A stretch of 64,000 nucleotides of DNA from Bifidobacterium sp. ESL0728. GTDB taxonomy: Bacteria > Actinomycetota > Actinomycetes > Actinomycetales > Bifidobacteriaceae. Location of the stretch: positions 62,001 to 126,000 of the forward strand of contig NZ_CP113925.1 of assembly GCF_029392015.1 (NCBI RefSeq), written 5' to 3'. Below the pieces are notes generated by a model that saw nothing but the letters and a program-made list of their open reading frames with translations, searched no databases and had not been told where the DNA came from. This document shows, one piece after another, positions 50,300-58,686 of the stretch; the stretch's first letter is position 1, and each line of letters opens with the position of its first letter. A program made the translations under genes and the position numbers.

Positions 50300-51256
50300 T
50301 CAGCTCAAGGATTCAGGCGCCCCGGTGCCGATTTTCGGCTTGACGCCTTCCTTGCCGACTTGTGCCTCTTTGATGCCAAGCGACTTCAGCAGAGCCTGCT
50401 GCTGGGTGATGCCCAGCTGCGAGATCTCGGACATGTCCATGAGCTTGCCGTTGATGGTGACGGCCGGGGTACTCATCTGCCCGGAGCTGTTGAGCAGGTC
50501 CTTGCGCCGGACCGTGTAATCGTATGACGCCTTGAGCCACTTGTTGTACGTGCCGTCGAACGCCTTGTTCATCACGTCGCGGGAAATGCCGGCGGACACG
50601 GCCTGCGCCTGAATCTGCGCATTGCTGGTCGGCTTGTAATCCGGGCCTTCGGCGGGCTGGTAGTCCTTCTTGTAAAGGTTGCTGACGAAATCGAGCAGAT
50701 GCTGGGAATCCGCATCGTGGCTGGCGACGTAAAGCAAGGCGCCGGCGGCGCGGGTGGAATACTGGTCGGTTGAATCCGGGTCCAGGAAATTCATGAAATG
50801 GTAGACGAGATTGATCTGGCCGGAATCCACCAATTTATCGAGGTCGGTGTCGATTTGGCGGTGCAGCGAACCGCAGCCGGGGCAAAGCGGGTCCATGTAG
50901 ATCTCGACGGTCGGTACTTTGGCGATCTTCTTGTCGTAACCGTCCTTGGAGATGAGGATACCGCCCTTGCTGTCGATGTGCTTCGGCTTGGTCTTCACTT
51001 TTTGCAGGGCGGAATATGAAGCATCCGGGGTGATCTTGTTCGCCTCGTGTTTCTTGTGGATGGATTGCAAGGAAACCACGGCGATAATGATGGCGAGAAT
51101 GAGGATGATGGCAACGACGAGGGCGCCGATGATGGTCTGCTGCTTGCGTTCCTTGGCAGCGGCCTCTTCTAGCGCTTTCTGCCGTGCCTCTTCCTCGGCT
51201 TTGCGTCTGGCTCTTGTCTGGCGTTTTTGCGCTTTTTTATTGCCCTGCTGTGCCAT
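50300..51256 (-). CDS. Membrane-anchored DsbA-like thiol-disulfide protein (paralogue)
   Basis: 318 residues. A highly charged, probably helical N-terminus (KRQTRARRKAEEEARQKALE), one helix (IIGALVVAIILILAIIIAVV) and an external thioredoxin-like domain with CPGC at 125-128 in IYMDPLCPGCGSLHRQID. Cis-proline region MSTPAVTINGKLMDM. The alignment with the protein at 48667-49662 runs over the whole length outside the N-terminus, so they come from a duplication. AAGGAC precedes the ATG. The 220-bp gap upstream, to the kinase gene, shows nothing else. Confidence 0.88.
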   Translation of the reverse strand: MAQQGNKKAQKRQTRARRKAEEEARQKALEEAAAKERKQQTIIGALVVAIILILAIIIAVVSLQSIHKKHEANKITPDASYSALQKVKTKPKHIDSKGGILISKDGYDKKIAKVPTVEIYMDPLCPGCGSLHRQIDTDLDKLVDSGQINLVYHFMNFLDPDSTDQYSTRAAGALLYVASHDADSQHLLDFVSNLYKKDYQPAEGPDYKPTSNAQIQAQAVSAGISRDVMNKAFDGTYNKWLKASYDYTVRRKDLLNSSGQMSTPAVTINGKLMDMSEISQLGITQQQALLKSLGIKEAQVGKEGVKPKIGTGAPESLS

Positions 51257-51477
51257 ATGTCCTTCTTTATATTTACAGAAATGCTGCCAATCGCGGGTTC
51301 ATCGACCGTTAAAACGACTCAAGCAACAAATGTACTCAAATAGACTCAGTGTTCTCTTATTTTGCACGTATGGGTGGATGAATAGCCCTACAGCTGAGTG
51401 CGTTGGCGGTTTCTTGCAGATATTGCCACTTTGTCTAAATTGTACGATTTCGGTTTGCCTACGACATTGATAGTGTA

Positions 51478-53886
51478 TCACAATTGGGGATTGGGGAGTG
51501 GAATCCAGTTGATCTGATGATTGGTGAGGGCCAATGCGAGCGCCGCAAGCGTTGCTATCGCCCAAATCGCCAAAAGCATCCAGCGTCGAGTCGAATGGTG
51601 TTTGAGGGTTTTCGCGCTTTCCGTGTCTGTTTCGTCGTCTTCGCCGTCATCTATATCGTCGATATCGTCTGCGTTGCCATCGATATCGCCCATCGCGCTT
51701 TCCTGATTCGATGCGTTTCCGTATCCGTCTGCTGCAGGATACGGGGAAAGTGGTTGTGCCGCAACGTCTGGCTTGGGATAAGCGGGGCCGCGCAGACGGC
51801 CGGCGCCGATACGCAGCAACGTGGTCTTCGGGCCGAAAACGGTGACCAGCCAGGCGACGGCCATGAATATCGCCAGCGATGCACTCGAATAGGAAAGCGA
51901 AAGGTCGGCAGGCAAGGGGAGCGGGAGGTGCCAGGAACCAATCTGCAGAGCCGCCATGTGCGTGGGAAGTCCCGAAACCAGATTCACCACCACCGGGCCC
52001 ACACCGGCGATGATGAAAAGGATAAGCGCTCGCGGAATGGTGAAAATCAGGGCTTTGAGGATATGCCAGGGAAGACCGACGGTGCGCAGCGCCGGGTCCC
52101 CTCCCTTGCGGATGCCGCCGCGGCGACCTTCGCGCTCAAGCTGGCCCTCTTCGCTGTAGCCCAGTGTCAGAAGGAACCAAAGCAGGGCCGTCGCGCAGCA
52201 TATCGAAATTGTCGGCATGCTTGCCGAAAGCAGCGCGAACGGAATCGCCAGAAGCCACAGCGGCAGAATGGAGCGCGAAATGAGCTTGCCGCGCCTGACG
52301 TCCGCGGGGTTCGCCGCCGGCTGTGGTTCCAGCGATTGAATCATGGGCTGGGGCTGGGCCTGCTGGGGTATGTAGCCGGGTTGCTGCGGTTGCGGCGTAT
52401 AGCCGGGTTGCGCGTTCGGCTGACCATATATATATGGTGCCGGGGCCACCGTGAGCGGCATCGTGGCGTCTTCGGTTTGTTGTGGTGTCGCCTGCGTGTT
52501 CGCAGCGCAAAGAGGCGACGTCTGCTCCAGGCTTTGTGTCATCCCTGCGCTGAGTGGCATTGTCCCGGTAGCTGGGGCAAGTGGAACCGTTGCGGCCACA
52601 TCGCCGTTGCTTTTGCCCTGTGCCATTGCCTGTGTGGAACCGCGTATTTGACGTTGCGGGGAATTGATCGGCTGCGTAACCGATATAGATGGGTCGTCAG
52701 TCCAATTGGCTCGGGGATTGTTCGGCGCCTTGTCCAAGGAATCCGAATCAGGCCGAGGCGTTTGGCCAAAAGGGGGCACCACCCCTTCAGCGCTGTTGTC
52801 GCTCTTGCCGGTGGCGTTTTCAATGCCGCTATTATCGTCATCGTCCAGCTCGCCGTTTTCGAACGGATTCAAGGCGTCGAGTGTGATGGCTTGCAACAGT
52901 TGGTCGGGGCTGCAACGTTTCGTCGGATCGGGGTTGAGCGCGCTGCGCAAGGCGTTAAGCGTATTGGGCGGCAGGCCGGCGAGATTCGCGTTGCCGCTCG
53001 CCTCGCGTTCGAGCACGGCCATCATCGGCTTGCTGCCGAAAACCGGCCGGCCGGTGGCGGCGAAGGCGATGACGCTGGCGAGCGACCACCAGTCGGTGGC
53101 CTCGTTGCTTTCCGCGCCGTCGATGATTTCCGGGGCGATGAAGCCGGGTGTGCCCATCACCAGTCCGGTTCGCGTGACGTGGCTTTCGCCTGCGGTCATG
53201 GCAATGCCGAAATCCACCAGAACCGGGCCCGCGGCCGAGACCATGACGTTGGTCGGCTTGATGTCACGGTGGATAATGCCTTGCGCGTGCACCGCGCGCA
53301 CGGCATCGATAAGTTTGGAGGCAAGACGCTGCAGGTCGTCTCCGACGTAGCGCCCGTTTGCCGCCACGTCGTCGCGCAGGTTCTTGCCCTCAATCAGCTC
53401 CGTGACGATGAAAGCCAGCGAATCGTCAAGCTCCATGTCGACGATGGCGCAGACGCCGGGATGGTTGACCTTGCGCATGGCCACCGCCTCGCGCCGCATG
53501 CGCTCGCGGGCCGTGACGTGCGGGTCGTGGCTGTGGTGATGGTGCTGTGTGTTACTTGCGTCGGTGCCGTATCTATTGCCGGCAGCGTTGCCGTTTGCTG
53601 AATCGTAACCTGCGGTGCCGGAACCCACAGACCCGTTGCTGTCGGCTGCGTTTCCATAACTCCCAGAATCGCCTTCTGATGACATATCGTCGTTTTGATA
53701 GCTGTCACTACCGGTTTCGCCATCGTCCTTGAGCGAATCCCGCAGGATTTTCATGGCGTAGACCTGCCCGCCGTCGTCGCGCACGCGCCAGACCGAGCCC
53801 ATCGCGCCGCCGCCCAGCCGCGAGATCAGCGTGTATCCGCCGACGATCTCCCCAGGTTCCAAGTCCAACGCGTTCAAGTCGCTCAT
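51478..53886 (-). CDS. Membrane Ser/Thr protein kinase (PknB-like)
   Basis: 802 residues. The N-terminal kinase domain (about 14-330) has the glycine loop LGGGAMGSVW, catalytic Lys46 in YAMKIL, IIHRDIKPTN, VLVDFGIAM and GTPGFIAPEI, so it should be active. An insertion of about 70 residues rich in Gly, Ser, Asn and His follows the lysine strand, a site where kinases are usually compact. A Pro/Gln-rich linker (to about 530) and five or six hydrophobic helices follow, ending with an acidic loop and a final helix. No PASTA domains, so it differs from the cell-wall-sensing PknB. The substrate is unknown. Confidence 0.9.
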   Translation of the reverse strand: MSDLNALDLEPGEIVGGYTLISRLGGGAMGSVWRVRDDGGQVYAMKILRDSLKDDGETGSDSYQNDDMSSEGDSGSYGNAADSNGSVGSGTAGYDSANGNAAGNRYGTDASNTQHHHHSHDPHVTARERMRREAVAMRKVNHPGVCAIVDMELDDSLAFIVTELIEGKNLRDDVAANGRYVGDDLQRLASKLIDAVRAVHAQGIIHRDIKPTNVMVSAAGPVLVDFGIAMTAGESHVTRTGLVMGTPGFIAPEIIDGAESNEATDWWSLASVIAFAATGRPVFGSKPMMAVLEREASGNANLAGLPPNTLNALRSALNPDPTKRCSPDQLLQAITLDALNPFENGELDDDDNSGIENATGKSDNSAEGVVPPFGQTPRPDSDSLDKAPNNPRANWTDDPSISVTQPINSPQRQIRGSTQAMAQGKSNGDVAATVPLAPATGTMPLSAGMTQSLEQTSPLCAANTQATPQQTEDATMPLTVAPAPYIYGQPNAQPGYTPQPQQPGYIPQQAQPQPMIQSLEPQPAANPADVRRGKLISRSILPLWLLAIPFALLSASMPTISICCATALLWFLLTLGYSEEGQLEREGRRGGIRKGGDPALRTVGLPWHILKALIFTIPRALILFIIAGVGPVVVNLVSGLPTHMAALQIGSWHLPLPLPADLSLSYSSASLAIFMAVAWLVTVFGPKTTLLRIGAGRLRGPAYPKPDVAAQPLSPYPAADGYGNASNQESAMGDIDGNADDIDDIDDGEDDETDTESAKTLKHHSTRRWMLLAIWAIATLAALALALTNHQINWIPLPNPQL

Positions 53887-53956
53887 ACCCCTAATACTAC
53901 CGAGGTGGCTGCATCGTTACTGTTTGGATGCCAATGCTGTTTGTTTCTGAGTCATA

Positions 53957-54165
53957 GGGTGCATGTTTTCGGTACTGGTGTGAAAAACGTGCAAGTTGCT
54001 TCAGGTAAGGTGCATGTTTTTGACGGTGCTGTCAAGAATGTGCGGGTTGGCTCGTGTGGGGTGCATATTTTTCGCATTGGTGTCAGGAAAGTGCGCTTTG
54101 CCTCGCGCAAGGTGCACTTTTTACACAGCACCGTTGCAAAAGTGCACCCTGAAAAGGGTAGGCGC
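53957..54165. repeat. 51-bp palindromic array, four units
   Basis: GTGCA words start at 53958, 54009, 54060 and 54111, all 51 bp apart. Units carry GTGCATGTTTTTGACGGTGC, then TGTCAAGAATGTGC and a G/T-rich linker, the same unit as at 16912-17235 and in the same orientation. It lies upstream of the kinase gene and downstream of the second DUF4143 gene. Confidence 0.85.
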
Positions 54166-54172
54166 GAGGCCG

Positions 54173-55558
54173 TTAATCCTGCAATGCCCATTGCCAGGCC
54201 GGAATGACCTCGATGTTGCGTCCGTCGAGATTTGACGCCAAGCTGTCCTTTTGCCGCAATGTGATAATGGTGCCTTTGATGTTTTTCATACGTTTCATCG
54301 CAGCGTTGAGGCTTCTGGTTTCTCGCATCTTTGTTTTCTCGTTGCTCATATTTGCCGTGACTTGTATGGCTTGATAAGGTTCTGCGCCCAGTGCGTCGCC
54401 GACGACGAAATCGACCTTTTCTCCTTGTACATCGGGCAAAGTCAAGGAAGTGATGAAGTCCGTCCTTCTGCCGGATTGGCGCCTTCGCAATTCCAGATAG
54501 ACTGCGGTCTCAAGCCGTTTGCCGATGTCCTGCTGGTTTGCGCGTGAGACGGCATAGACCAGTCCCGGGTCCACCGCATAGATCTTGGGGGTTGTCGACT
54601 TGGGTTTGAGCGTTGTGGTGTATTCGCCGACTTCAAAGCAGAGAAACGCCTGTTCGAGAAGGTCGAGGATGCCGCGTGCCTTGGTCCAGTACATTCGGTA
54701 GCCGAGCTGGTCAAGCTGCGCGGCCAAATTGTTTACGGAAAGCTCGCAGGCGGTGTTACGCAAGGCGAAAAGCGCAATCTGGTTGGCTGCGGCAATATCG
54801 CTGTTGCCCATTCGCTCAGCGACGTCACGTGCCACTACGTCGCGCATATAGCTTTGCAGCATGTCGGTTTTGGCTTCTGCGGGCATGCTTTGAATGCCAG
54901 GAAAGCCGCCGTCGATGAGATACCGGTCGAACGCCGATTCCATGGCGGTTGCGGTCTGCGGGGAGAAGGAATCCGCGCCGACTTCCGGTGTCTCGATGTC
55001 GTGGAACTTGCAATATTCGCGGAACGAAAGGGGCAGTACCTCGTGTGAGTATGAACGCCCGCGGAAGTTTGTCGCGATTTCCTGGCTGGAAAGTTTTGAA
55101 GACGAACCGGTGACTACCATGGTGACGTTTTCGTGTTCTGCAATGCGCTGGCAGAATCCTTGCCAATGATTCGCTTCCTGGATTTCGTCGAAGAAGACAT
55201 ATGCGCCCTGTTTGCGTGCCGCTGGAACCTGACGCCAAAATTCGTCGAGGACCTGTTGAAGCACGTCGTCAGGCATGGGTTGCAGGCGTTCGTCTGAAAA
55301 ATTGAAATAGAAGATATTCTCCCGCGGAGTTCCTGCTTTCAGCAAATCCTGTATGAGCTGGAAGAGGTGAAAAGTCTTGCCGCTGCGACGCATGCCGACG
55401 AGGATATGCACCAGATTGAACATGGCCGGTTTGGGCAGTCCGTCGGCGATGACTGGTTTGCGTCGAATCGGCATGGGGAACTGGTACTCGCGCATTTCGC
55501 GAACCAGAGTCGGGTAATCCGGTGTTGCCAATGACGTTGCTGGTGTCGTTGTGGACAT
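54173..55558 (-). CDS. DUF4143 family AAA+ ATPase, second copy
   Basis: 461 residues. Walker A GMRRSGKT at 55-62, Walker B AYVFFDEIQEANHW and sensor MVVTGSSSKLSSQEIATNFR. The C-terminal DUF4143 part carries KVDFVVGDALGAEPYQAIQV, consistent with a PD-(D/E)XK-like fold. It belongs to the same broad class as the gene at 44118-45380 but to a different subgroup. The message probably starts near the palindromes at 55595-55648. The far end of the gene abuts a 51-bp array. Function is unknown. Confidence 0.85.
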   Translation of the reverse strand: MSTTTPATSLATPDYPTLVREMREYQFPMPIRRKPVIADGLPKPAMFNLVHILVGMRRSGKTFHLFQLIQDLLKAGTPRENIFYFNFSDERLQPMPDDVLQQVLDEFWRQVPAARKQGAYVFFDEIQEANHWQGFCQRIAEHENVTMVVTGSSSKLSSQEIATNFRGRSYSHEVLPLSFREYCKFHDIETPEVGADSFSPQTATAMESAFDRYLIDGGFPGIQSMPAEAKTDMLQSYMRDVVARDVAERMGNSDIAAANQIALFALRNTACELSVNNLAAQLDQLGYRMYWTKARGILDLLEQAFLCFEVGEYTTTLKPKSTTPKIYAVDPGLVYAVSRANQQDIGKRLETAVYLELRRRQSGRRTDFITSLTLPDVQGEKVDFVVGDALGAEPYQAIQVTANMSNEKTKMRETRSLNAAMKRMKNIKGTIITLRQKDSLASNLDGRNIEVIPAWQWALQD

Positions 55559-55579
55559 AGAGCCTCGATTGATAAACTG

Positions 55580-55650
55580 AAGTCGACAAGTATACTTCTA
55601 AATTATTTTAAGAAGATTATAGCATAATTTCTTAATTATTTTTAGAAGCT
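55580..55650. promoter_or_regulatory. Two AT-rich palindromes upstream of the second DUF4143 gene
   Basis: CTTCTAAATTATTTTAAGAA (from 55595, to 55615) and TTTCTTAATTATTTTTAGAA (from 55628, to 55648) are near-palindromes 33 bp apart. A weaker GAAGT...ACTTC pair precedes them (about 55580-55597). They resemble the operator array of the other DUF4143 gene in layout but not in sequence. Confidence 0.55.
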
Positions 55651-55813
55651 TGAGCATGGCTGTATATCAATCTTATTATGTGTTATGTGCGCCAACCGGG
55701 CAACTGCATGGCAATGATGAAGTCAGCCTTCTTCACTGTCCGTTCTACTGGATTCGCAGGGATGTTGGAATATTGCGCACGTCAATTCTTCTGGGATTGA
55801 CGTGCGCAATCCG

Positions 55814-56650
55814 TTACGCGGCCTTCTTGCCGGCGTCGTAATACTGCAGGCTGCCGATGTCGCCGACCAGCGTGAACTTGCCGTTCTTGTAGGTGAGCTT
55901 GGTGACCGAGTCGTTCTTCAGCGGGCCCACGTTGTTGGGGATCTTTTGAGCTTCCAGGAACAGACCGATCGACATTCCGGAGCTTACCACGAGGACGTTG
56001 CCGCCCTTGTCCTGCTTCTTGGCGATTTGGGTCAGGGCCTCGCTCATTCGGTTTTCAACGGTTTCGGGCTTCTCGGCGCGGTATTGCGCCGGTAGGTCGG
56101 TTTTGAGGGTGTTCGCCTGGTCGAGTTCGTAATATCCTTCCTGCATCTTGCTCATCAGCTCGTTGCCCGCACCCTTCATGAAGTCTTGGGCGTTCGCATA
56201 GCCGAAATGCTGTGCGATGGCGGGTATGGCCTGACCCTGGTCCGGCATGCCTTCGTAGCTGCCATAGTTGCATTCCCTCAGGCGTGGGTCTATCTTCAGC
56301 TTGACGTTTTTGTTGCCTGAAGCTTCCAGCGCGCCGTCGGCGGTCTTTTCCTGTCTTGTCAGATCGCCGGAATAAGCGGCTGCGAATTTGACGTCTTTCA
56401 GACCCTTGCCGAGGTATTTGGCTCCATCGACACCGTTTTGGGTCAGCGTGAAGTCGCTCCAACCTTGCGCGCGATGCATTACGTTTGCAGTGGTTTCGCC
56501 ATGGCGGACCAAGTAGATGGTGGTGGTTTGGGTTGCGGCGGAAGTCTCGGCCGGAGCGCTCGCCTTCGTGTTGGAACCGCATGCGCCGGCAAGGCAGATC
56601 AGCGCTATTGCCGCCGGCATCGCGATTGCTTTCGCTAGGATTTTCTTCAT
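55814..56650 (-). CDS. Histidine-phosphatase-superfamily lipoprotein lacking the second catalytic His
   Basis: 278 residues. Lipoprotein signal with lipobox LAGAC (Cys24), so the domain is outside the membrane. The phosphatase motif RHG stands at 49-51 in IYLVRHGETTANV, with LRECNYGSYEGM and SGDLTRQEKTA as usual. The C-terminal VSHG motif reads VVSSGMS: Ser224 replaces the second catalytic histidine. The enzyme may be inactive or altered. The ATG at 56650 has AGGAAGAG upstream. The open frame continues 162 codons further but only because it runs through the 51-bp array. Confidence 0.82.
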   Translation of the reverse strand: MKKILAKAIAMPAAIALICLAGACGSNTKASAPAETSAATQTTTIYLVRHGETTANVMHRAQGWSDFTLTQNGVDGAKYLGKGLKDVKFAAAYSGDLTRQEKTADGALEASGNKNVKLKIDPRLRECNYGSYEGMPDQGQAIPAIAQHFGYANAQDFMKGAGNELMSKMQEGYYELDQANTLKTDLPAQYRAEKPETVENRMSEALTQIAKKQDKGGNVLVVSSGMSIGLFLEAQKIPNNVGPLKNDSVTKLTYKNGKFTLVGDIGSLQYYDAGKKAA

Positions 56651-56863
56651 GGTGTCTCTTCCTTCTTTTGAGTTCCCGGCGTTACTTCTTTGTGAATGGC
56701 GCAGGTCGGTGATTGGGGTGTGAATGCAGCGTGGGAAACTATCGTCCATGCGTCCTACGATGGATTGGTATGCGTTTCGCGGTAAAGACGTATAGTTGCC
56801 CAGTTTTATTCTTTTTAAATTATAATTATCGTAAAATAATATCATGCGATTGAAGTGCGACAA

Positions 56864-57115
56864 TTTGCGCGTTTGGGGCGTTGGCGTCAGAAGGGGTGAC
56901 TGTGCTGGTGCAGGGTGCATGTTTCTGACGGTGCCGTCAAAAACGTGCGGGTTGGTTGATGTAGGGTGCGGTTTTTCTGCATCAGTGTGTGAAAGGTGCA
57001 ACTTGGAGTGCGCAAGGTGCATGTTTAGGACAGTAGCGTCAGAAAAGTGCAACTTGGGGTGTGCGAGGTGCGTGTTTGGGGCGTTGGCGTCAGAAAAGTG
57101 CACGTTTTGATGCAA
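56864..57115. repeat. 51-bp palindromic array, four to five units
   Basis: GTGC words start at 56915, 56966, 57017 and 57068, exactly 51 bp apart, with a weaker unit from about 56864. The unit is GTGCATGTTTCTGACGGTGC, then CGTCAAAAACGTGC and a G/T-rich linker, as at 16912-17235. It lies directly downstream of the AbiEi/DUF559-like gene and upstream of the phosphatase gene. Confidence 0.85.
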
Positions 57116-57178
57116 AAAGCAGACGAACGGCCTCAAAGATGGTAGTTCTGAAGCCTCATGGCAATTGTAGGCGATGGG

Positions 57179-58144
57179 TTATCGGGGGTTGTGGCTCATT
57201 GGGACTCCGCTGTTGATGAGTTTTTGAATGAGCGATCTTGGCTGCATGACCTCTTCGTAATCCGTCCGCAAAATGCTGGTCACGCCTGCGCGCCGTAGCG
57301 CTTCCTCGCGCTTTCGTTCCTTGTAAACCACCTGTCGGGTGTCATGTCCATTTGTCATATGTTGGTCTGTGTATTTTTGCATGCCGTCATATTCCAGAAC
57401 CACGACTTTGCGGTTACAGACCCATAAAAAATCAGTGCGGAAAGTGTGTCTCAGATTAGCAGGATCTCGGAATTCGTGTTGCAGCTCAGGTCGCGCAAAC
57501 CCTGCTTCAAGAATTACCGAACGGCACAATGATTCACCTCCGTTCTCGCTTTTCCCGTCAACGTCATGTAGAAGTTTCTGCACTGGAGAACAGTCTCTGT
57601 GCAAGCTGGAACAGGTTTCGGCTATTTTTTGCTTATTTACTATTCCGGCGCGCAATGCGGAATCGAAGACTCCCAAGGATTGGTTATAGGAGTACCGCAA
57701 AGCGCAATCCACCAGTGTCCGTTCAGGAGGGGTGACGCGGATTCCGTCATGGACGACGAACGTTAACGGATGTACGTATATTTTCTCGATGACTCCTTGC
57801 ATGTGCTTTGGTATCGATTCTTCCGTTGCGATTTGCGCGTGTTCCAACGCAGCGTTGTACCAAGGGCATTCGAGCCCAAGCACCAGTGCGGCGCTCATTG
57901 CGCCAAATACTTTTTGAGGAAATTTAGTAGCCAGCGTGCGTATCAGGTGCATGGCGCGTTCCTGTGGGTTGAGCGTTTGGTAATACTCGTTTTTCGTGTA
58001 GATGTTCGGATGTAGGCGAACATACTCGTGGGCAAGCCAGCGTTTGCGCATTGCCCTCTTCTGATTTGGGGTCGCGCCGAAGAAGTAGCGGTGCCGTTGT
58101 TGGGCATCGTCGGATATTCGCTCGATTTCCGGATTGCGTTTCAT
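57179..58144 (-). CDS. AbiEi-like protein with DUF559/Vsr-type nuclease-like C-terminus
   Basis: 321 residues. The N-terminal 120 residues look like the AbiEi winged-helix antitoxin family (RWLAHEYVRLHPNIYTKNEY and FGAMSAALVLGLECPW). The middle has VVHDGIRVTPPERTLVDCAL, also typical. The C-terminal 90 residues (FRTDFLWVCNRKVVVLEYDG ... REEALRRAGVTSILRTDYEE) resemble the DUF559 / very-short-patch-repair nuclease fold with a D-(x)n-ExD pattern. Nothing resembling the AbiEii nucleotidyltransferase partner is adjacent. Arrays of the same 51-bp unit flank the gene on both sides. Confidence 0.65.
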   Translation of the reverse strand: MKRNPEIERISDDAQQRHRYFFGATPNQKRAMRKRWLAHEYVRLHPNIYTKNEYYQTLNPQERAMHLIRTLATKFPQKVFGAMSAALVLGLECPWYNAALEHAQIATEESIPKHMQGVIEKIYVHPLTFVVHDGIRVTPPERTLVDCALRYSYNQSLGVFDSALRAGIVNKQKIAETCSSLHRDCSPVQKLLHDVDGKSENGGESLCRSVILEAGFARPELQHEFRDPANLRHTFRTDFLWVCNRKVVVLEYDGMQKYTDQHMTNGHDTRQVVYKERKREEALRRAGVTSILRTDYEEVMQPRSLIQKLINSGVPMSHNPR

Positions 58145-58686
58145 GGAATCGACGCTAGACTAACGAGGCCTGGCGAGGCAAGCTGCGCGGGCGACTGTGG
58201 TCGAATGATTAGGGTTATGCACAAATCCGGGCGTGTCGCGGCTGACTTATCCACAGGTTTGGATATGAGAATGATGACTTATCCACAGCCTCATGGGCCC
58301 ATACTGCCGTCAGAAAAGTGCAACTTAGCGCATGCAAAGTGCATGTTTTTTATATCACCGTCAGAAAAGTGCATTTAGCAAGCTGTAAAGTGCGCTTTTT
58401 CAGCATTGCCGTCTAGAAAGTGCATTTTGGATATTGTAAAGTGCACTTTTTTAACATGAGCGATGACAGGTTCGTGGGTTTATCGCAAAATATGCGCGAA
58501 AAATGACAGGCTAAGTGCAACGGTGGAAAGTGCCGGAATCTGTAGGCACAATGAAAATGACATGAATAGACATGATTAGTGCGCGATTCGCTGATGGGCA
58601 ACACCGCCCGCAAATTGCGTATATGGTTTTAGCAGAGCTGTTGAAGCCGAGATTCATGTGTGAGCAAATAAAGGAGAAGACTCATC
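58145..58686. repeat. Divergent intergenic region with a 51-bp array (58317-58455)
   Basis: GTGC words start at 58339, 58390 and 58441, 51 bp apart, preceded by a half unit (GCCGTCAGAAAAGTGCAAC from 58306). Arms GTGCATGTTTTTT and CCGTCAGAAAAGTGC pair as in the other arrays. Before it, GACTTATCCACAG occurs at about 58230-58289 twice; TTATCCACA is the DnaA-box consensus, found here at about 58247 and 58279. The remaining sequence to 58686 should hold the GH3 gene promoter. GGAGAAG precedes that gene's start. Confidence 0.8.

Noticed and set aside
51484-53601. 705-codon plus-strand frame over the kinase
   Set aside because: Antisense shadow rich in Arg and Gly; the kinase on the minus strand has all catalytic motifs.
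56651-57136. 162-residue N-terminal extension of the phosphatase
   Set aside because: It reads through the 51-bp array and precedes a good lipoprotein signal with its own ribosome site at 56650.
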